From Phymatolithon calcareum (lineage: Eukaryota > Rhodophyta > Florideophyceae > Hapalidiales): DNA of 64,000 nt. The stretch lies in the NCBI GenBank assembly GCA_977006965.1, contig OZ345354.1, positions 3,596,001-3,660,000 on the forward strand, given 5' to 3'. The position numbers and the translations under genes are program-made. Positions 1 through 11,313 of the stretch are shown in pieces (the stretch's first letter is position 1; every line of letters begins with the position of its first letter). The notes under the pieces are model-generated. The model saw only the letters and a list, made by a program, of their open reading frames with translations. It had not been told where the DNA came from and did not search any database.

Positions 1-13
1 ATGCCGACCCTAT

Positions 14-2104
14 TTGCTTGGTACTAAGTTTGTCGTGCATACCGACCACAGCGCACTGCGGTGGTTACTGGAGGTGACTGACCCCAGCGGAAGACTCATG
101 CGATGGCGTCTTCGACTTGCTGAATATGACTTTGTCGTCAAATATCAGCCCGGGAACAAAAATTGTCAAGCAGATGCGGCTTCTCGCGTACCTACTGATG
201 CACCCACAAAGCGTAATTTGGACCTGGACATCCCTTGCTTTGTCGCTGGAGACTTTGATTCTTGTGACGACGCCGATCTTGAAGATGGTTCTGACACCGA
301 AGGCGATATCGATATGGAGTCTTACCCGGAAGAAGATGCCTCTGCACTTCCCTCTGCAGATATTCTTCCACAAGCCCTCAATGAAAAGGAACTACTTGAC
401 GCTCAGCTTTCCGACGAGTTCTGCGCCGAAATTCGACGAGGCATTAATCAAGGTCTGCCATCCTCGTTCGAAGAGCACGATGAATCGGGCCTAATCGTGC
501 GTTGCGTCTATGAGTACCAGCAAATTGTCATGCCGGAGGCGCTGCGATCTCGTGTGTTGGACCTTGCGCATAGACCGGCTGTTTCTGCGCACAGCGGAGG
601 ACGCAAGATGTACCGGACACTTCGGAAGCGATTTTACTGGCCCTCGATGGCGCCCGACTGTTACCAAAAAGCCCTAGACTGTATGAGCTGTGCCCGCGAG
701 CGCTCTGGTCAGCGCTATCGTCGACGACCCCTAAAGCAGTTCCCTGCGGAGGCCCCCCTCGAGGAGATTGCAATGGACCTCATGGGAGAGCTAATTCGCA
801 CCCCAAGGGGCAATCGATACATTCTCGTCATCAGCGACCGCTTTTCTAAGTTGACTAAGGTGATCCCTATGCGCTCAATCTCAGCCTTTGCCGTGGCCAG
901 CGCTTTTGTCACGCACTGGGTGTGCAACTTTGGCATCCCAGTTCGCCTCTTGACGGATAATGGGACCCAGTTTCGATCAAAGTTTATGCTGGAAGTTTGC
1001 CGTATACTCGGTGTGAACAATGTTGCCACTACTGCCTATCATCCGCAAACCAACGGACAGGTAGAGCGCTACAACCGTACGCTAAAGACCTCTTTGCGGC
1101 ATTACATAAGCGATCACCCACGGGACTGGGATATGTTCATTGATGCTGTGTCCTTTGCGTACAACACGCAAGAACACGCGACGACCGGATACGCACCGTT
1201 CGAACTTGTCCTCTCTCGTCCACCGTCACCTGTCACCATCAAGCAAGCCAGCACTGCCGAGCGTGCATCCCCGAAATCTGTACGCTCTGCATGGTTGAGA
1301 CGTCTAAAGACGTTGGTCAGTACGGTTCTCACCAACTCGACAAAGGCTCAAGAAAGGCAAAAGCGGGGCTATGATTCCCGAGTGCGCACGCCGCCGAAGA
1401 ACTTGGTAGAAGGGCAACGAGCGTTCCTGCGAAGTGACTACAAAGGTACAGTCGGTGAGCGGCACAAGTTGACCCCGGCGAGATAGGGTCCGTACAAGAT
1501 CGTTAAGCTAGATGACACAACAGCTGTTATCCAAGTTGGAGAGTTTATCGAGCGCGTTTCTGTGGACCGATTAGAAGCAGCTCCCGATGAAAGGATTATC
1601 CCGATGACTTCACCGACTAAAATGCACCGAGACGTTCATGACTTACCGCTTCCTCCTCAACCCGATGATGAACAAGCCCAATCCATGGGATTGCCGGTGC
1701 GCAAGACGCCAATCACGGACCGACGCATTACCCGCTCGATGACCAGGGCAGCACGGGAGCGGGAAATCACGCCTGACGACCCTCGCACTAAGTGCAAAGT
1801 ATCCTTCGCGGACCCAGTCGTCACTTCGACAAACGGTATCGACACGCCAGCGGTACCCAATGCTCAATCAAATACGTTCGCTTCTCCGCAGCAGACCGAG
1901 ATTAGAGCTTTCGACGGGATTCGCGGTCATGTTCGTCATCCAACTCGCCCCGGCTGTTTTCAATACCTTGTTCGCTGGTACAATGCGCCCGGTGAGGACA
2001 CTCTTGAGCCGGTGGAGCATCTTACGCGAAACATGGTAGTTCGGTACCATAATCGCAAGCAGCTTCCTCTACCGCAAGACCTCACCATGGCCGAGCTTGC
2101 GTAA
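14..2104 (+). pseudogene. Ty3/gypsy pol fragment: RNase H, integrase, chromodomain
   Basis: The reading frame runs in from outside the window. It begins with the RNase H C-terminus (HTDHSALRWL near the start). The integrase zinc domain follows (H/H then CMSCARE, about residues 190-230). The catalytic core shows AMDLMGEL, LLTDNGTQF and QVERYNR, the D,D,E triad. A TAG at 1484-1486 interrupts the frame just before GPYKIVK, where relatives normally read through, so I treat it as a point mutation. The frame resumes and ends at 2104 with a chromodomain-like module (YLVRWYN..DTLEPVEHL), which marks the chromovirus lineage and would steer integration to modified chromatin. The break makes the copy non-functional as it stands. 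Confidence 0.88.
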
Positions 2105-2167
2105 ATCGTCGGCGACATATCATGGACGACAAGATGAACGAAATCTTCTCGTAGCGTTCGTCGCTGT

Positions 2168-2174
2168 GGGGGGG
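2168..2174 (+). other. Polypurine tract of first chromovirus
   Basis: A run of seven G lies immediately before the LTR boundary. It fits the plus-strand primer site of an LTR retrotransposon. Confidence 0.6.
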
Positions 2175-2177
2175 CTG

Positions 2178-2925
2178 TGTAGCGCCCACTGCATTTTTCC
2201 TTTCCGTTGCAATGCTATTCCCGGACAAGACAGCAAGGCTGAGTCTGTAAGGAATGCAGTAAGCGCTTCTGTTTTTCGCGACTGTACGCCACGAACCTTT
2301 GATCGCGATCCACATGGAACGCCGAATCAGAGGCTCGCGACTTTAGTTGCTTTGTCTAGGTGATCTACTGGGCCACACGAGGAACGTGTCCCATGTGCAT
2401 GTAGAATTTGTGTTTTTCTCTTTGCTAGTAGTACATAAGATAGTTTGTCCCTTCCGTTTAGTAAAGGAAGGTGGAGGTTTCTGGATTTCGGCTCGATTGC
2501 TTGGATCCTACACGCATCACGCTTGTGAGTCCCTTCGACCACGCGAAGTCGGAGATTTCCCACCCTTCCTGTTCGTTTCCTCGCCGTGCAAGCCTGTACG
2601 GCGGGAACTCAGCGACAGATCCATCCTTTTCTTTTCGCGCGCCCGCCTCAAGCTCGACGGCCCTTCCAAGGTCGCCATCATCCAACGTTGCCGATATCGT
2701 CAACGCTTTGCACCCTCCCTTTTATTCGCTTTTCTCCACCATTCATCTCACGCGTCCTCAAGACGACGTTTTCTGTAACTCCTCTTTTCCCTTTTTTCGT
2801 GTTTTGTTTCTCTTTCTCTCTCTCTTTTCTTTCCTCATTTCGGTCTCTCTTTGTTTTGTCTCTCCTCTCTCCTCCGGTCTTCTCTGACCACTGTGACGTC
2901 GGGTTCTAGTGAGCCTGGCGCTACA
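2178..2925 (+). repeat. 3' LTR of first chromovirus
   Basis: The left edge reads TGTAGCGCC and the right edge GGCGCTACA, a perfect 9-bp terminal inverted repeat with TG...CA ends, about 748 bp apart. A G-rich tract precedes the left edge; 2176 is an alternative start (TGTGTAG). A long pyrimidine-rich stretch at about 2800-2880 lies inside. The 5' LTR is outside the window, so neither identity nor target duplication can be checked; the expected duplicate would be the bases just after 2925 (ATATT). Confidence 0.7.
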
Positions 2926-3140
2926 ATATTCTCCCAGATCATGTATTCAGCGCGCAAGCATGCGCCGTGTACTATCCGCAGAAGAATTTGGATGCGGTCA
3001 AACCAACCACAAACCGATTTGTATGTGGCGTGTTCGACCACATCCCTATCTTTCGTAGTGTTGAATTGTTCGATCTCGATTAGTTGCTCTACGGCATCGA
3101 TGCCTGCAAGAGTGTAAGTCTCCCGCGAAGAACTTTGCAT
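2926..3140 (-). pseudogene. Unrecognised ORF cut by the LTR
   Basis: A minus-strand ORF starts at ATG 3140 and reads about 72 codons of helical, protein-like sequence (GIDAVEQLIEIEQF..., CGWFDRIQILLRIVHG) before running straight into the LTR at 2925. It looks like the 5' end of a gene disrupted by the chromovirus insertion. I recognise no family. It could be chance coding. Confidence 0.25.
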
Positions 3141-3248
3141 TTTCCGCGAGCGCGCGCGCAGGAAACCGAAACCACGCCCTAAGCATGGCTCATGGACAGA
3201 TGCACATGAGCAGAACGCCTGCTCTCGTTCCCATGCTTGGAAGGTAAT

Positions 3249-3735
3249 ATGTGCTCTCGTGTGAAGCTTTCCGAAGCACAGGCGCTTCTCGACTTCTCGC
3301 GCCTCGAAGAATCATTGGCATCCACGAGCGTGCAGCCTGCTCGCGGCATCGATACATCGCGTTCTGCTACGATGCGCGACAAGGAAAATTCAACACAATA
3401 TGCACCCGTCTCGAACTCTGGGCATCGCAATGGAAGCGCACAGGCACTTCCTGTACAAACATCGTCATCATTTATGCCGCGCCCGATCGTCCCAGTCGGG
3501 GCTACTGAAAATTACGCGGCTTATGCATCTGCCGTACCAGCAACGTCGCGTTCGAAGTCGCGGCCTATCGCCGCAGTCGGGGCGTTTGATAGTCATGTTG
3601 TGCGGCCACCTCTTTTCCCAGCACCAGCGCCGTCGGCGTCGAGCCCGATCGCTCCACTCGGGACGCCTGTGAATCATGACGCACGTGCATCTCCAGTACC
3701 AGCATCGTCGCCGTCGGACTTGCGCTCACTCACTC
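3249..3735 (+). pseudogene. SANT/Myb-like Harbinger ORF, 5' part
   Basis: An ATG at 3249 opens a Ser/Pro/Ala-rich N-terminal region that turns into imperfect tandem repeats of about 25 residues (units with RPIA..G.PVNH.A.ASPVP). The frame is cut at 3735 by the chromovirus. If the LTR element and one CACTC are ignored, the frame continues in the flank at 13867, which shows that the retrotransposon entered an existing ORF. It belongs with the part at 13867-15220. Confidence 0.6.
3731..3735 (+). repeat. Target site duplication (left)
   Basis: CACTC lies directly before the 5' LTR and recurs directly after the 3' LTR at 13867-13871. This 5-bp duplication is usual for Ty3/gypsy integration. Confidence 0.93.
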
Positions 3736-4231
3736 TGTAGTAGTATGGATGGGTGGCCCTGAGGCCTTGCTTTTCCCCCACCATTACAGCCCACATGGGC
3801 TTACACGCTGTGCCCTCGACTCCGTCGTCCCCTCCGTTTAGGTTTATTTCTAGTATGATATGACCGATTTGGTAATATATGGTGGGCTTTCGGCCGCCGG
3901 CCCTCAGTAAAAGTGGCAACCCGTGTTTGGTCCAGATCGACCGTTTTCAGTTCCAACCTTCACGGACCTTTCGCCTCAGGGAAGGCCTCGCGTACGACCT
4001 CGACTCTACGCCGTCGGTCGAGCCTCGGTCCTAGGACCCTCGCCCCTGTGTCTGCGTACGGACGTTGGTGTCCTCTTGCGATTGGACCCCAAGTCCGTGT
4101 GTGTGTTTTGTTGTTTGCTCTGCCACTATCCTCCATCGGGAGAGACCAATCGCTGGAGCCTTGCACGGCCTCAACGGCCAACCGTTCCCGAACTACTTAG
4201 AGGGGTCGATCCTCCGATCTACGCTACCACA
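3736..4231 (+). repeat. 5' LTR of chromovirus
   Basis: It runs TGTAGTAG... to ...GCTACCACA and is 496 bp, the same length as the 3' copy. On the reverse strand it carries an open frame with an ATG in the same place as the 3' LTR, where the antisense accessory ORF begins. Confidence 0.95.
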
Positions 4232-4233
4232 AG

Positions 4234-4246
4234 TGGTCTCCCGACC
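4234..4246 (+). other. Probable tRNA primer-binding site
   Basis: TGGTCTCCCGACC begins two bases after the 5' LTR. It starts with TGG, the complement of a tRNA CCA end. I cannot name the primer tRNA. Confidence 0.5.
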
Positions 4247-4342
4247 TAGAACGGTTCGCAACTGCTCGCGATCCTTCGGCAGATCTGCCTTACCAAGACC
4301 CCAAGCACAGGGGGAAAACAAGGAACGCAGATCTCCACAATC

Positions 4343-6802
4343 TTGCTAGCCAACATGACCGACGAGGGTCCCCGAACTCGCTCCACCCGAGCTTCTCAGC
4401 TGCGGGCTAAAGAGATCGAGGTTCGGTACGGCCGATCAGCCGCTACACCCACTTCGGCCCCTGTTCGGCCAGCTTCGGTGCTGCGTGGCGCCCTTGACGA
4501 CGAAGACGATTCGTCCATGTGGACGGCCCGCGGCAACTTTGACCCTACGCTCGTTGGGCCGCGATCGGAGCCGATGGAGACATCCGCCAGTGCGCCGGCC
4601 GACCGTCCAGGCCCGAGGGCATCTCAAGATGCCCCTCGGGGCGATGAAGGCGCCACCGCCCAAGTAAGCGCCATCGTCCCCCGAAATTCAAATCGTGATC
4701 AGTCGGACACCGGAGTCCCCCGATCGGAGCTGGATGCAGCACGGGGAAGGATCGGGAAGGCCGAGTCCAAGATGGTCCCTCCCGGGAACCCCGAAGACCT
4801 GGTGGCCGCGATCGCGCAGCTTTCTTCCCAAATGAGGGAGCTTCCGTCGACGATCGAAGAGACTGTCAATGCGGCGATCGACGCCAAGCTGCCCGAGGCA
4901 ATCCAAGGCCGCTCCGCAGTTATCCAGGAAAATATCATGCAATCCATGACCTTGGAGCTGAAAGCACGCCTCGCTGAGCGAACGACTCATTTCGCCACTC
5001 ATGACGCAGTCGCGTCTGTTGACGGGCGGGTCGCCGCCGTAAAGGGCGAACTGGCTGCGTTCAAAGATCAAGTCGAAACACGTCGCCTCTACAAGGCGGA
5101 ACCAGCGTCTGGGATGAGACGCCGTTACACCGACGACGACCAGAGAACGGTCATTAATGAGCCAAACTCCTTTTCGCCCCAAATGGAGCTCGGGTCGCGT
5201 GATGGCTCTCAAAGCTCGTCGGAGGACTCCTCCTCGTCGGGGTCCGGTTCCCGGTCGGACGGAAGCAGCTCCATAGGGAAGCGCGGCGAATCTATAGACC
5301 GTCGGTACCCTCGCAGGAGGGCGCACAGTGCTAAGAGAAGGACACATCGAGCCCACCGAGAAAGGGGCGAGGAGACTAAACGTTCATCGAGGGGCAAAGG
5401 CCCCAAGTACCGTGGCCTCAAGGAGCTCAAGTGCTCTCACGAGAGCTTTAATGAAGCCCTTTCTTATCGGCGCTACCGCCTCTTGAACACCAGCCAACGC
5501 TCCAGGGCCAAGGTTTCGGCCATGATTGGCCAGTTCCAGAGGCTTACACGCCATGCTATGGAGAGCCACACTTTTTCAGGTGAGCGACCCACCGAGGTCC
5601 TCCAATTCCTCTCCGCGTTCAAGACCACGTGGGATGACAATGATATTCCCGAAGGCGCAGCAGTCCGCCTGATGTCGAAATACCTAACCGGAGGGGCCAG
5701 GCGACTATTCAACTCTTACAACGGCCTTGGCAAATCTCGCCTCAAAGGATTCTCGTCGTATCCGGAGGCGGTCCAACACCTTCTCAAGGCGTTTGCGACC
5801 GAGGAGGTCATTATCGCTGCCGTGGTCGAGTTTGACGGCTTGTCGCAGGGGGACAAGGAGAATGAGCGAGCATTTGGACTACGGCTCCGTGACTCTGCGC
5901 GCCAATGCGGAAACGTGTTCTAGGAGAACAAGCTAATTACTCGATTTATCCTCGGGACGCACGCAGACATCAGGCCGATCATCCTGAGCAACAAGACGCT
6001 GTGGGGAGGGGTGTCCTTCGACGAGTTCGTCAGGCGGGCGCAGGCCCTTGGGGACTCAAATCGCGCCCTCCTCGGGAAACGCACGCGGCCTGGCCAGGCC
6101 ATGGCGATCTGGCCCCAAGACGATCTAGCCCACTTTCAATCTTACTGCGGAGAGGCCCGCAAGCCAGGGCCCGACCAGCCGGTGTTCGCTGTTGGGCAGA
6201 CACCACGACACGATTGCTGCTTCGATGACCCGTCGGTCGATATTCGTTACGACCAAGTGTTCCCACCGGGCTGCCACGAAGCCCATTTGGTCAGTCGAGA
6301 TCCTAACCCCCCCAGGTTTCGACAACCTCAACGGAAGGGGGCACCAGACCGTTCACCGGTCGTCGGCGCGCAGGTGCCGTCGGCAACGAAGCCTGCTCGT
6401 CCAGGGTGGGTGAATCCTCCACAAGCCCAGGTTGACGTTTGCTACTGCTGCCTTGGCATAGGACACCGACGCCCGCATTGCCCCCATCGGGACCGTCCGG
6501 CTCAAGACCCGAACTTCGCCGTCCTCCGGGCTGAGAACTTCAAATTCCTGCAACCGCACCAGCAGCAGGAGATGCGCCGCATAGGCGCTGCACCAACGGT
6601 GACCGCGGGGCTAGAGAGGATTGGAGACGTGCTGGTCGCGAATCCGAACGAGACAGGCCCCATAGTATTCCCACGGCCTATGGGTCCTCCAGGTGGTCTA
6701 CGGCAAGTACAGCGCTCGGCACAAGGAGTCGCCATGGTGGAGAACGAACAAAGGCGTGTACCCGCCGAGAGTTCGGAATCGAACTTCTCCCAGGAAAACT
6801 GA
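4343..6802 (+). pseudogene. Chromovirus gag (stop-interrupted)
   Basis: The ORF starts at ATG 4343. It has an acidic, Ser-rich middle, then a retrotransposon Gag capsid-like segment (FLSAFKTTWDDNDIPEG..., LTGGARRLFNSY). A TAG at 5921-5923 breaks it; the same frame then continues (FILGTHADIRPIILSNKTLW) to a CCHC zinc knuckle, CYCCLGIGHRRPHC at about 6438-6479. The frame ends in TGA at 6800-6802, and its last base is the A of the next ATG. Gag forms the virus-like particle and the knuckle binds element RNA. Confidence 0.85.
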
Positions 6803-9800
6803 TGGGGAGGATGCGCCGTGAGCCCTTGAGGCCACCGCACAAGCCCCCGAATGAAGGAGTCTCGACTCCGGTTATCCTGTCCCGGCCATTTGGACTCCCG
6901 ACCTGGCTGTCCGCCTCGCAGTACCATCTGTCTCAGGTGTGCTTCCTTTCGGCACACAATTACAAGATAGAGGCCTCCATAGGTTCCGATTCACGGTCCT
7001 TACGACCAATGCTCACGGTGTTGGACACCGGAGCCGGCCTTAACTTGGTCCGCGCGGACCTCCTTCCACCGGCGGTACTCGCCTTGTGTGACGACTGCCG
7101 TGATATCGTCAACTTGGCGTCTGCTTCAAATCACCGCCTGGATACCATGGGTATTGTGACCTTAACAGTCAAGGTCGCGTCGTACTCCGTGCGACGACCA
7201 TTCGTTGTCGTACGGCAACTCGGAGCCGATGCCCTCTTGGGCTGCACGTTCATCGACAGACACGTGAAGCAAGTGCGGCCTCGGGGAAAACTAATCGAGT
7301 TGGAGGATGGAACAAGGGTTACGATCAAGCGCCGCCCCCAAAGGGTCCCAAGCGACCGGTCAACATCAGAGACCCCATTCGTGAGAGACGGTCCCTCGCC
7401 GTCTGCAAAAGTGCGAGTAGTACGACGAACGGTTATTCCGGCCGGGACCGAAGCGACTGTAGAGGTAGTATGCGGCGCCTCGGGCACCAGAGTCCTTGCT
7501 CCGGCTCCGCATTTGTACTTGAAGAAGCGAGTTAGTGTGGCCAACGGCCTAGTTGACGTTAAAACGCTCGTGCCTTTTAGGATCTTGGTCGCCAACTTTT
7601 CGCCCGCGGATGTGACACTCGCGAAACACGAAATCTTGGCTTTGGCGCTAACAGCCCCGACGAAAATATTCACGGTCAATATTGACCATCGGCAACCGGA
7701 ACCCGCAGTACCTGTGCGTCCTGGCCTCGCACAGGCCTTACCTGATGACGAAGCCCAGGCCAGATTCGCGGCACGGGTCCCGGAGTCGCCCGCCGCGCGC
7801 GAGCGGGTGACGGTGGATGACGTTAGCTTGGACCACCTGCCGGGCGACGAACAAGCCCAAGTCCGCGATATGCTTTGCGAGTTCGAGGACATGTGGCAGG
7901 GCCATCTGGGAACCGTGAAGGTCACCGAACACCGAATCGATCTTCAGGATGGTGCTCGACCAGTGCGGCTGCCGCCCCACCGCGCGGGGCATAAGGCGCG
8001 GGAGGTCGAGAAGACCGAAGTGGAGGGAATGTTGCGCTTGGATGTCGTTGAGCCCGCAGCGTCGGAGTGGTCCTCCCCGGTTGTCATTGTCCTTAAACCG
8101 GACGGACGGTGGCGCTTCTGCGTGAATTACCGGCGCTTGAACGCCCTGTCCATGAAGGACTTGTATCCTCTGCCGCGTATGGATGAGTGCATCGACTCCT
8201 TGGCGACGCCAAGCTCTTTACGACTCTGGACTGCAACTGGGGGTTCTGGCAGATTCCTATTCGCGACGAAGACCGCGACAAAACGACATTTACCTGTCAC
8301 AGCGGAACCTTCAGATTCAAGAAAATGCCCTTCGGCCTGACCAACGCCCCGGCCACGTTCCAACGCACCATCGACATAATTCTCGCTCGCTTTAAATGGC
8401 AGTCGTGCCTGGTGTACATCGACGACATCATTGTCTTTTCGTCTTCATTCGACGACCACCTGCGTCACGTCAAGGAGATACTGTGCGCGTTGAAAGCGGC
8501 CGGACTGTCACTGAAGCTAAAGAAGTGCACCTTCTTTGACCGGTCGGTCAACTACTTGGGCCATACAATCCGGCCAGGCCTTCCTGAGGTGGCGAACCGC
8601 AACACCGACGCCATGCAAGGGTTCAAAGTCCCGACTAGCCAGACGGCGCTCCGCTTTTCCTTGGACTTTGCAACGTCTACCGACGTTTCATTCCGAACTT
8701 TGCACGTGTAGCAGCGCCGCTCACGGAGCTCTTAAAGAAGGAGCAGGTGGCCTCGCTCCCCGTGTTTGACGATCGCCGCATGGCCGCATTTGGCCTCTTG
8801 AAGAAAGCATTAGCTTCCCCGCCCGTTCTGCGGCTGCCCCGTCGAGGTTTGCGCTACTCGGTCGATACAGATGCCTGCGACCATCAGATTGGCTGTGTGC
8901 TCTTTCAAACACACGAAGACGGTAAGCGATACCCGCTGGGCTTCTGGAGTCGACAGCTCCGACCGGCAGAGAAAAACTACTCTGCGGGCGAGAAGGAATG
9001 CCTGGCCATCATATGGGCCGAACAGATCCTCCAACCGCAACTCCAACTGGAGGAGTTTGATCTGTTTACCGATCACCAGGCGCTCCGCTGGATTTTCAGC
9101 CTCGCCGATGGGTCAAATCGTCTCGCACGTTGGCGCCTCGTTTTGATGGGGCATCGCTTCAAAGTGCATTACAAGAAAGGCGCCGAGAATACGATCGCCG
9201 ACACCATCTCTCGTTTACCCACGTAGGGCGATTGTCCATTGGGACCAGATCTGGACATTCCCTGCCTAGCAGTCGAAACCGCGATCGGAAAGGGACAAAC
9301 ATGTGACCCACTTGATCAAGACGACTTCGAATGGGTGGAGGACTTCTCCGCCTTCGTAGAAGACTTGGCCCCACCAGCTTTGCTGGTTGCGACGGTCGTC
9401 GAAGCAATGGACCACAGCCCAATCTCGATTGGAGAGTACATCGAGGCCCAGGCTGCCGACCCCTGGTGCTGCGTACTCGCATCAAAGGTGGACGACGGAC
9501 GGTCGGCCAGGTTCAAGCGTGACGACCGCGGCCTTCTGGTTCGGGTCGCTCCCCTTGACCTTTCACACCAGATCGTTGTTCCCCCGGCTTTGAGGCCCCG
9601 TGTGTTGCACTTGGCGCATTACCCGCTGCTTGCGGGCCATCCGGGCACTACTCGAATGTACCAGACCTTGCGCCGAGAATTCTACTGGCCGTCCATGGCC
9701 CTTGACCTTGTACGCACGGTGCGATCATGCACCCCATGTGCAAAGGAGCGCGTAAAGCTCCGCCGCCACAGTCAGTGGTTGAAGCTGTTCCCCGCATCCC

Positions 9801-11002
9801 AACCTTTGGAGTTCGTCTCTATCGACATCCTCGGTCCGTTCCGCAAGACCAAAGACGGGCACGAGAACTTGTTTGTCATCACGGACTGCTATTCAAAGCT
9901 CACGCGAGCAGTCCCGCTCAAGTCCACAACGGCGCACGCAGTGGCCTCGGCATTTTGTAACCACTGGGTATTCGCTTACGGACCGCCGGTGTACCTTTTG
10001 TCGGATAATGGCCAGCAGTTCGCATCCAAACACTTTCAGGCCGTTTGCCAGACCCTAGGAATTCGGAACCTATTCACTGCGGCTTACCATCCACAGACTA
10101 ACTGCTAAGCGGAACGATACAATCGCACCATACTCGCGGCCTTGCGCGCGTACGTGACAGAGCACCTTGACGACTGGGATCGCTTTGCAGGCGCGCTGTC
10201 GTACGGGTACAATACCCAGATTCATAGCGCCACGGGGTTCAGTCCCCTTGAACTCACGGTCAGTCGACCACCGGTGCACTTGGCCATCCAAAACGTGGCC
10301 TCATCTGGTGAACCCCACCCTCGCCTGCAACGAGAGCAATTTTTGGCGCGCCTCAAGGCCCTCATGGCCACTGCGGACAAAAATATCCGTCGCGCCCAAG
10401 CACGATACAAAGCAAACTTCGACAAGGCCGTGAGACCTTCCGCAGAAGACATCCGCCCCGGAACGTTCATCTTCTTACGGCGTGAGGCCCCCACGAATGA
10501 GAATCCCGAACGGAACAAGCTCGCGTCCCTCGCAACTGGGCCCTACCGAGTCGTAAAGACCTCGGCGAAGAACGTCGTCATCATCAACGCATCGGGCGTT
10601 GACGACACTGTCTCTCGCGACCGCGTGGTCCTTGCAGCAACTCCGCCCGACGGGCTGCCACTGGTCGCCGACGACCGCACTCTAGAGGAGCGTCGACGTG
10701 AGGAGCGCCATCGGGGCGTCGCGGTCAGGGCCCCACTAAACGAAGAACCAGAAGCGACGCAGGAGGGAGAAAACTCCGATGGTGACGAGTATGTCATTGA
10801 CCACTTTATCGCTTACGATCCCGCCTCAAACCGAATACGAAAACGCTGGTTCGGGTACGGTCCGGAAGACGACACCTGGCAACGTCCGGAAAGCCTCCCC
10901 TTGCACAAGTTGCGCTCCTTCTTCCGCAAGCGCAAAGGGGGAATCCCGGAAAAGGTTATCGGTGCCCTTCCAGAGCACCTGCGCGACGCAGCGCGACAGT
11001 AA
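6802..11002 (+). pseudogene. Chromovirus pol: protease, RT, RNase H, integrase, chromodomain
   Basis: The ORF starts with an ATG that overlaps the gag stop by one base. Domains in order: aspartic protease (VLDTGAGLNLV, about 7018); reverse transcriptase (WRFCVNYRRLN; then, after a frameshift near 8205, LVYIDDIIVF with the YxDD box at about 8413); a second frameshift near 8650; RNase H (YSVDTDACDHQIG, LFTDHQALRW), ending in TAG 9224-9226; integrase (H/H and CTPCAKE, then SIDILG, LLSDNGQQF, and AERYNR just after a TAA at 10106-10108); and a C-terminal chromodomain-like module (WFGYGPEDDTWQRPESL). Sites needed for activity survive in pieces, but the frame is broken at least four times. Confidence 0.9.
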
Positions 11003-11313
11003 CCTGGGCCGCTGTGTCGTGCCCTGGACCACTCCTCGCGTTCCGGCAGGGACACTATTTGGAGAGCCCGCACTCTTCTTAAGGAGGGGAGGGGTCGGGA
11101 ATGAGGGGGCAGAGGACTTGGACGGAAGATCCCTTGCGACTTCATTGGATCGCCCGCTCATACATGACATCCTGTCAAGGTCTTTGGGCCCTCCTAACAT
11201 GGACGTACGGGGTCACAAGTATTTCTGGACAAATGGCCTAAGTCGGCCTGCGTTCTTCAATCAATAGCAAATGGCCTAAATCGGCCTAATGTTCAAACGT
11301 ACGTCTAGCAAAG

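Larger units (their letters stand above)
1..2925 (+). mobile_element. 3' portion of a Ty3/gypsy chromovirus
   Basis: The window opens inside the pol gene of a Ty3/gypsy LTR retrotransposon: the RNase H C-terminus, integrase and chromodomain are followed by a G-rich polypurine tract and the 3' LTR. The 5' LTR, gag, protease and RT lie outside the window. The copy carries an in-frame stop, so it is probably inactive. It is a different element from the one at 3736-13866, with a different LTR and a diverged pol. Confidence 0.9.

Noticed and set aside
2347-2909. Overlapping plus-strand ORFs in the first LTR
   Set aside because: They lie wholly within the LTR, in Phe/Ser-rich pyrimidine tract; no domain.
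4688-5356. 222-codon minus-strand ORF opposite chromovirus gag
   Set aside because: Fully overlaps the gag frame, which has recognisable domains; Arg/Gly-rich shadow translation of a GC-rich gene.
7131-7925. 264-codon minus-strand ORF opposite the protease/RT region
   Set aside because: Shadow of pol; low-complexity Ser/Thr/Arg composition and no independent support.
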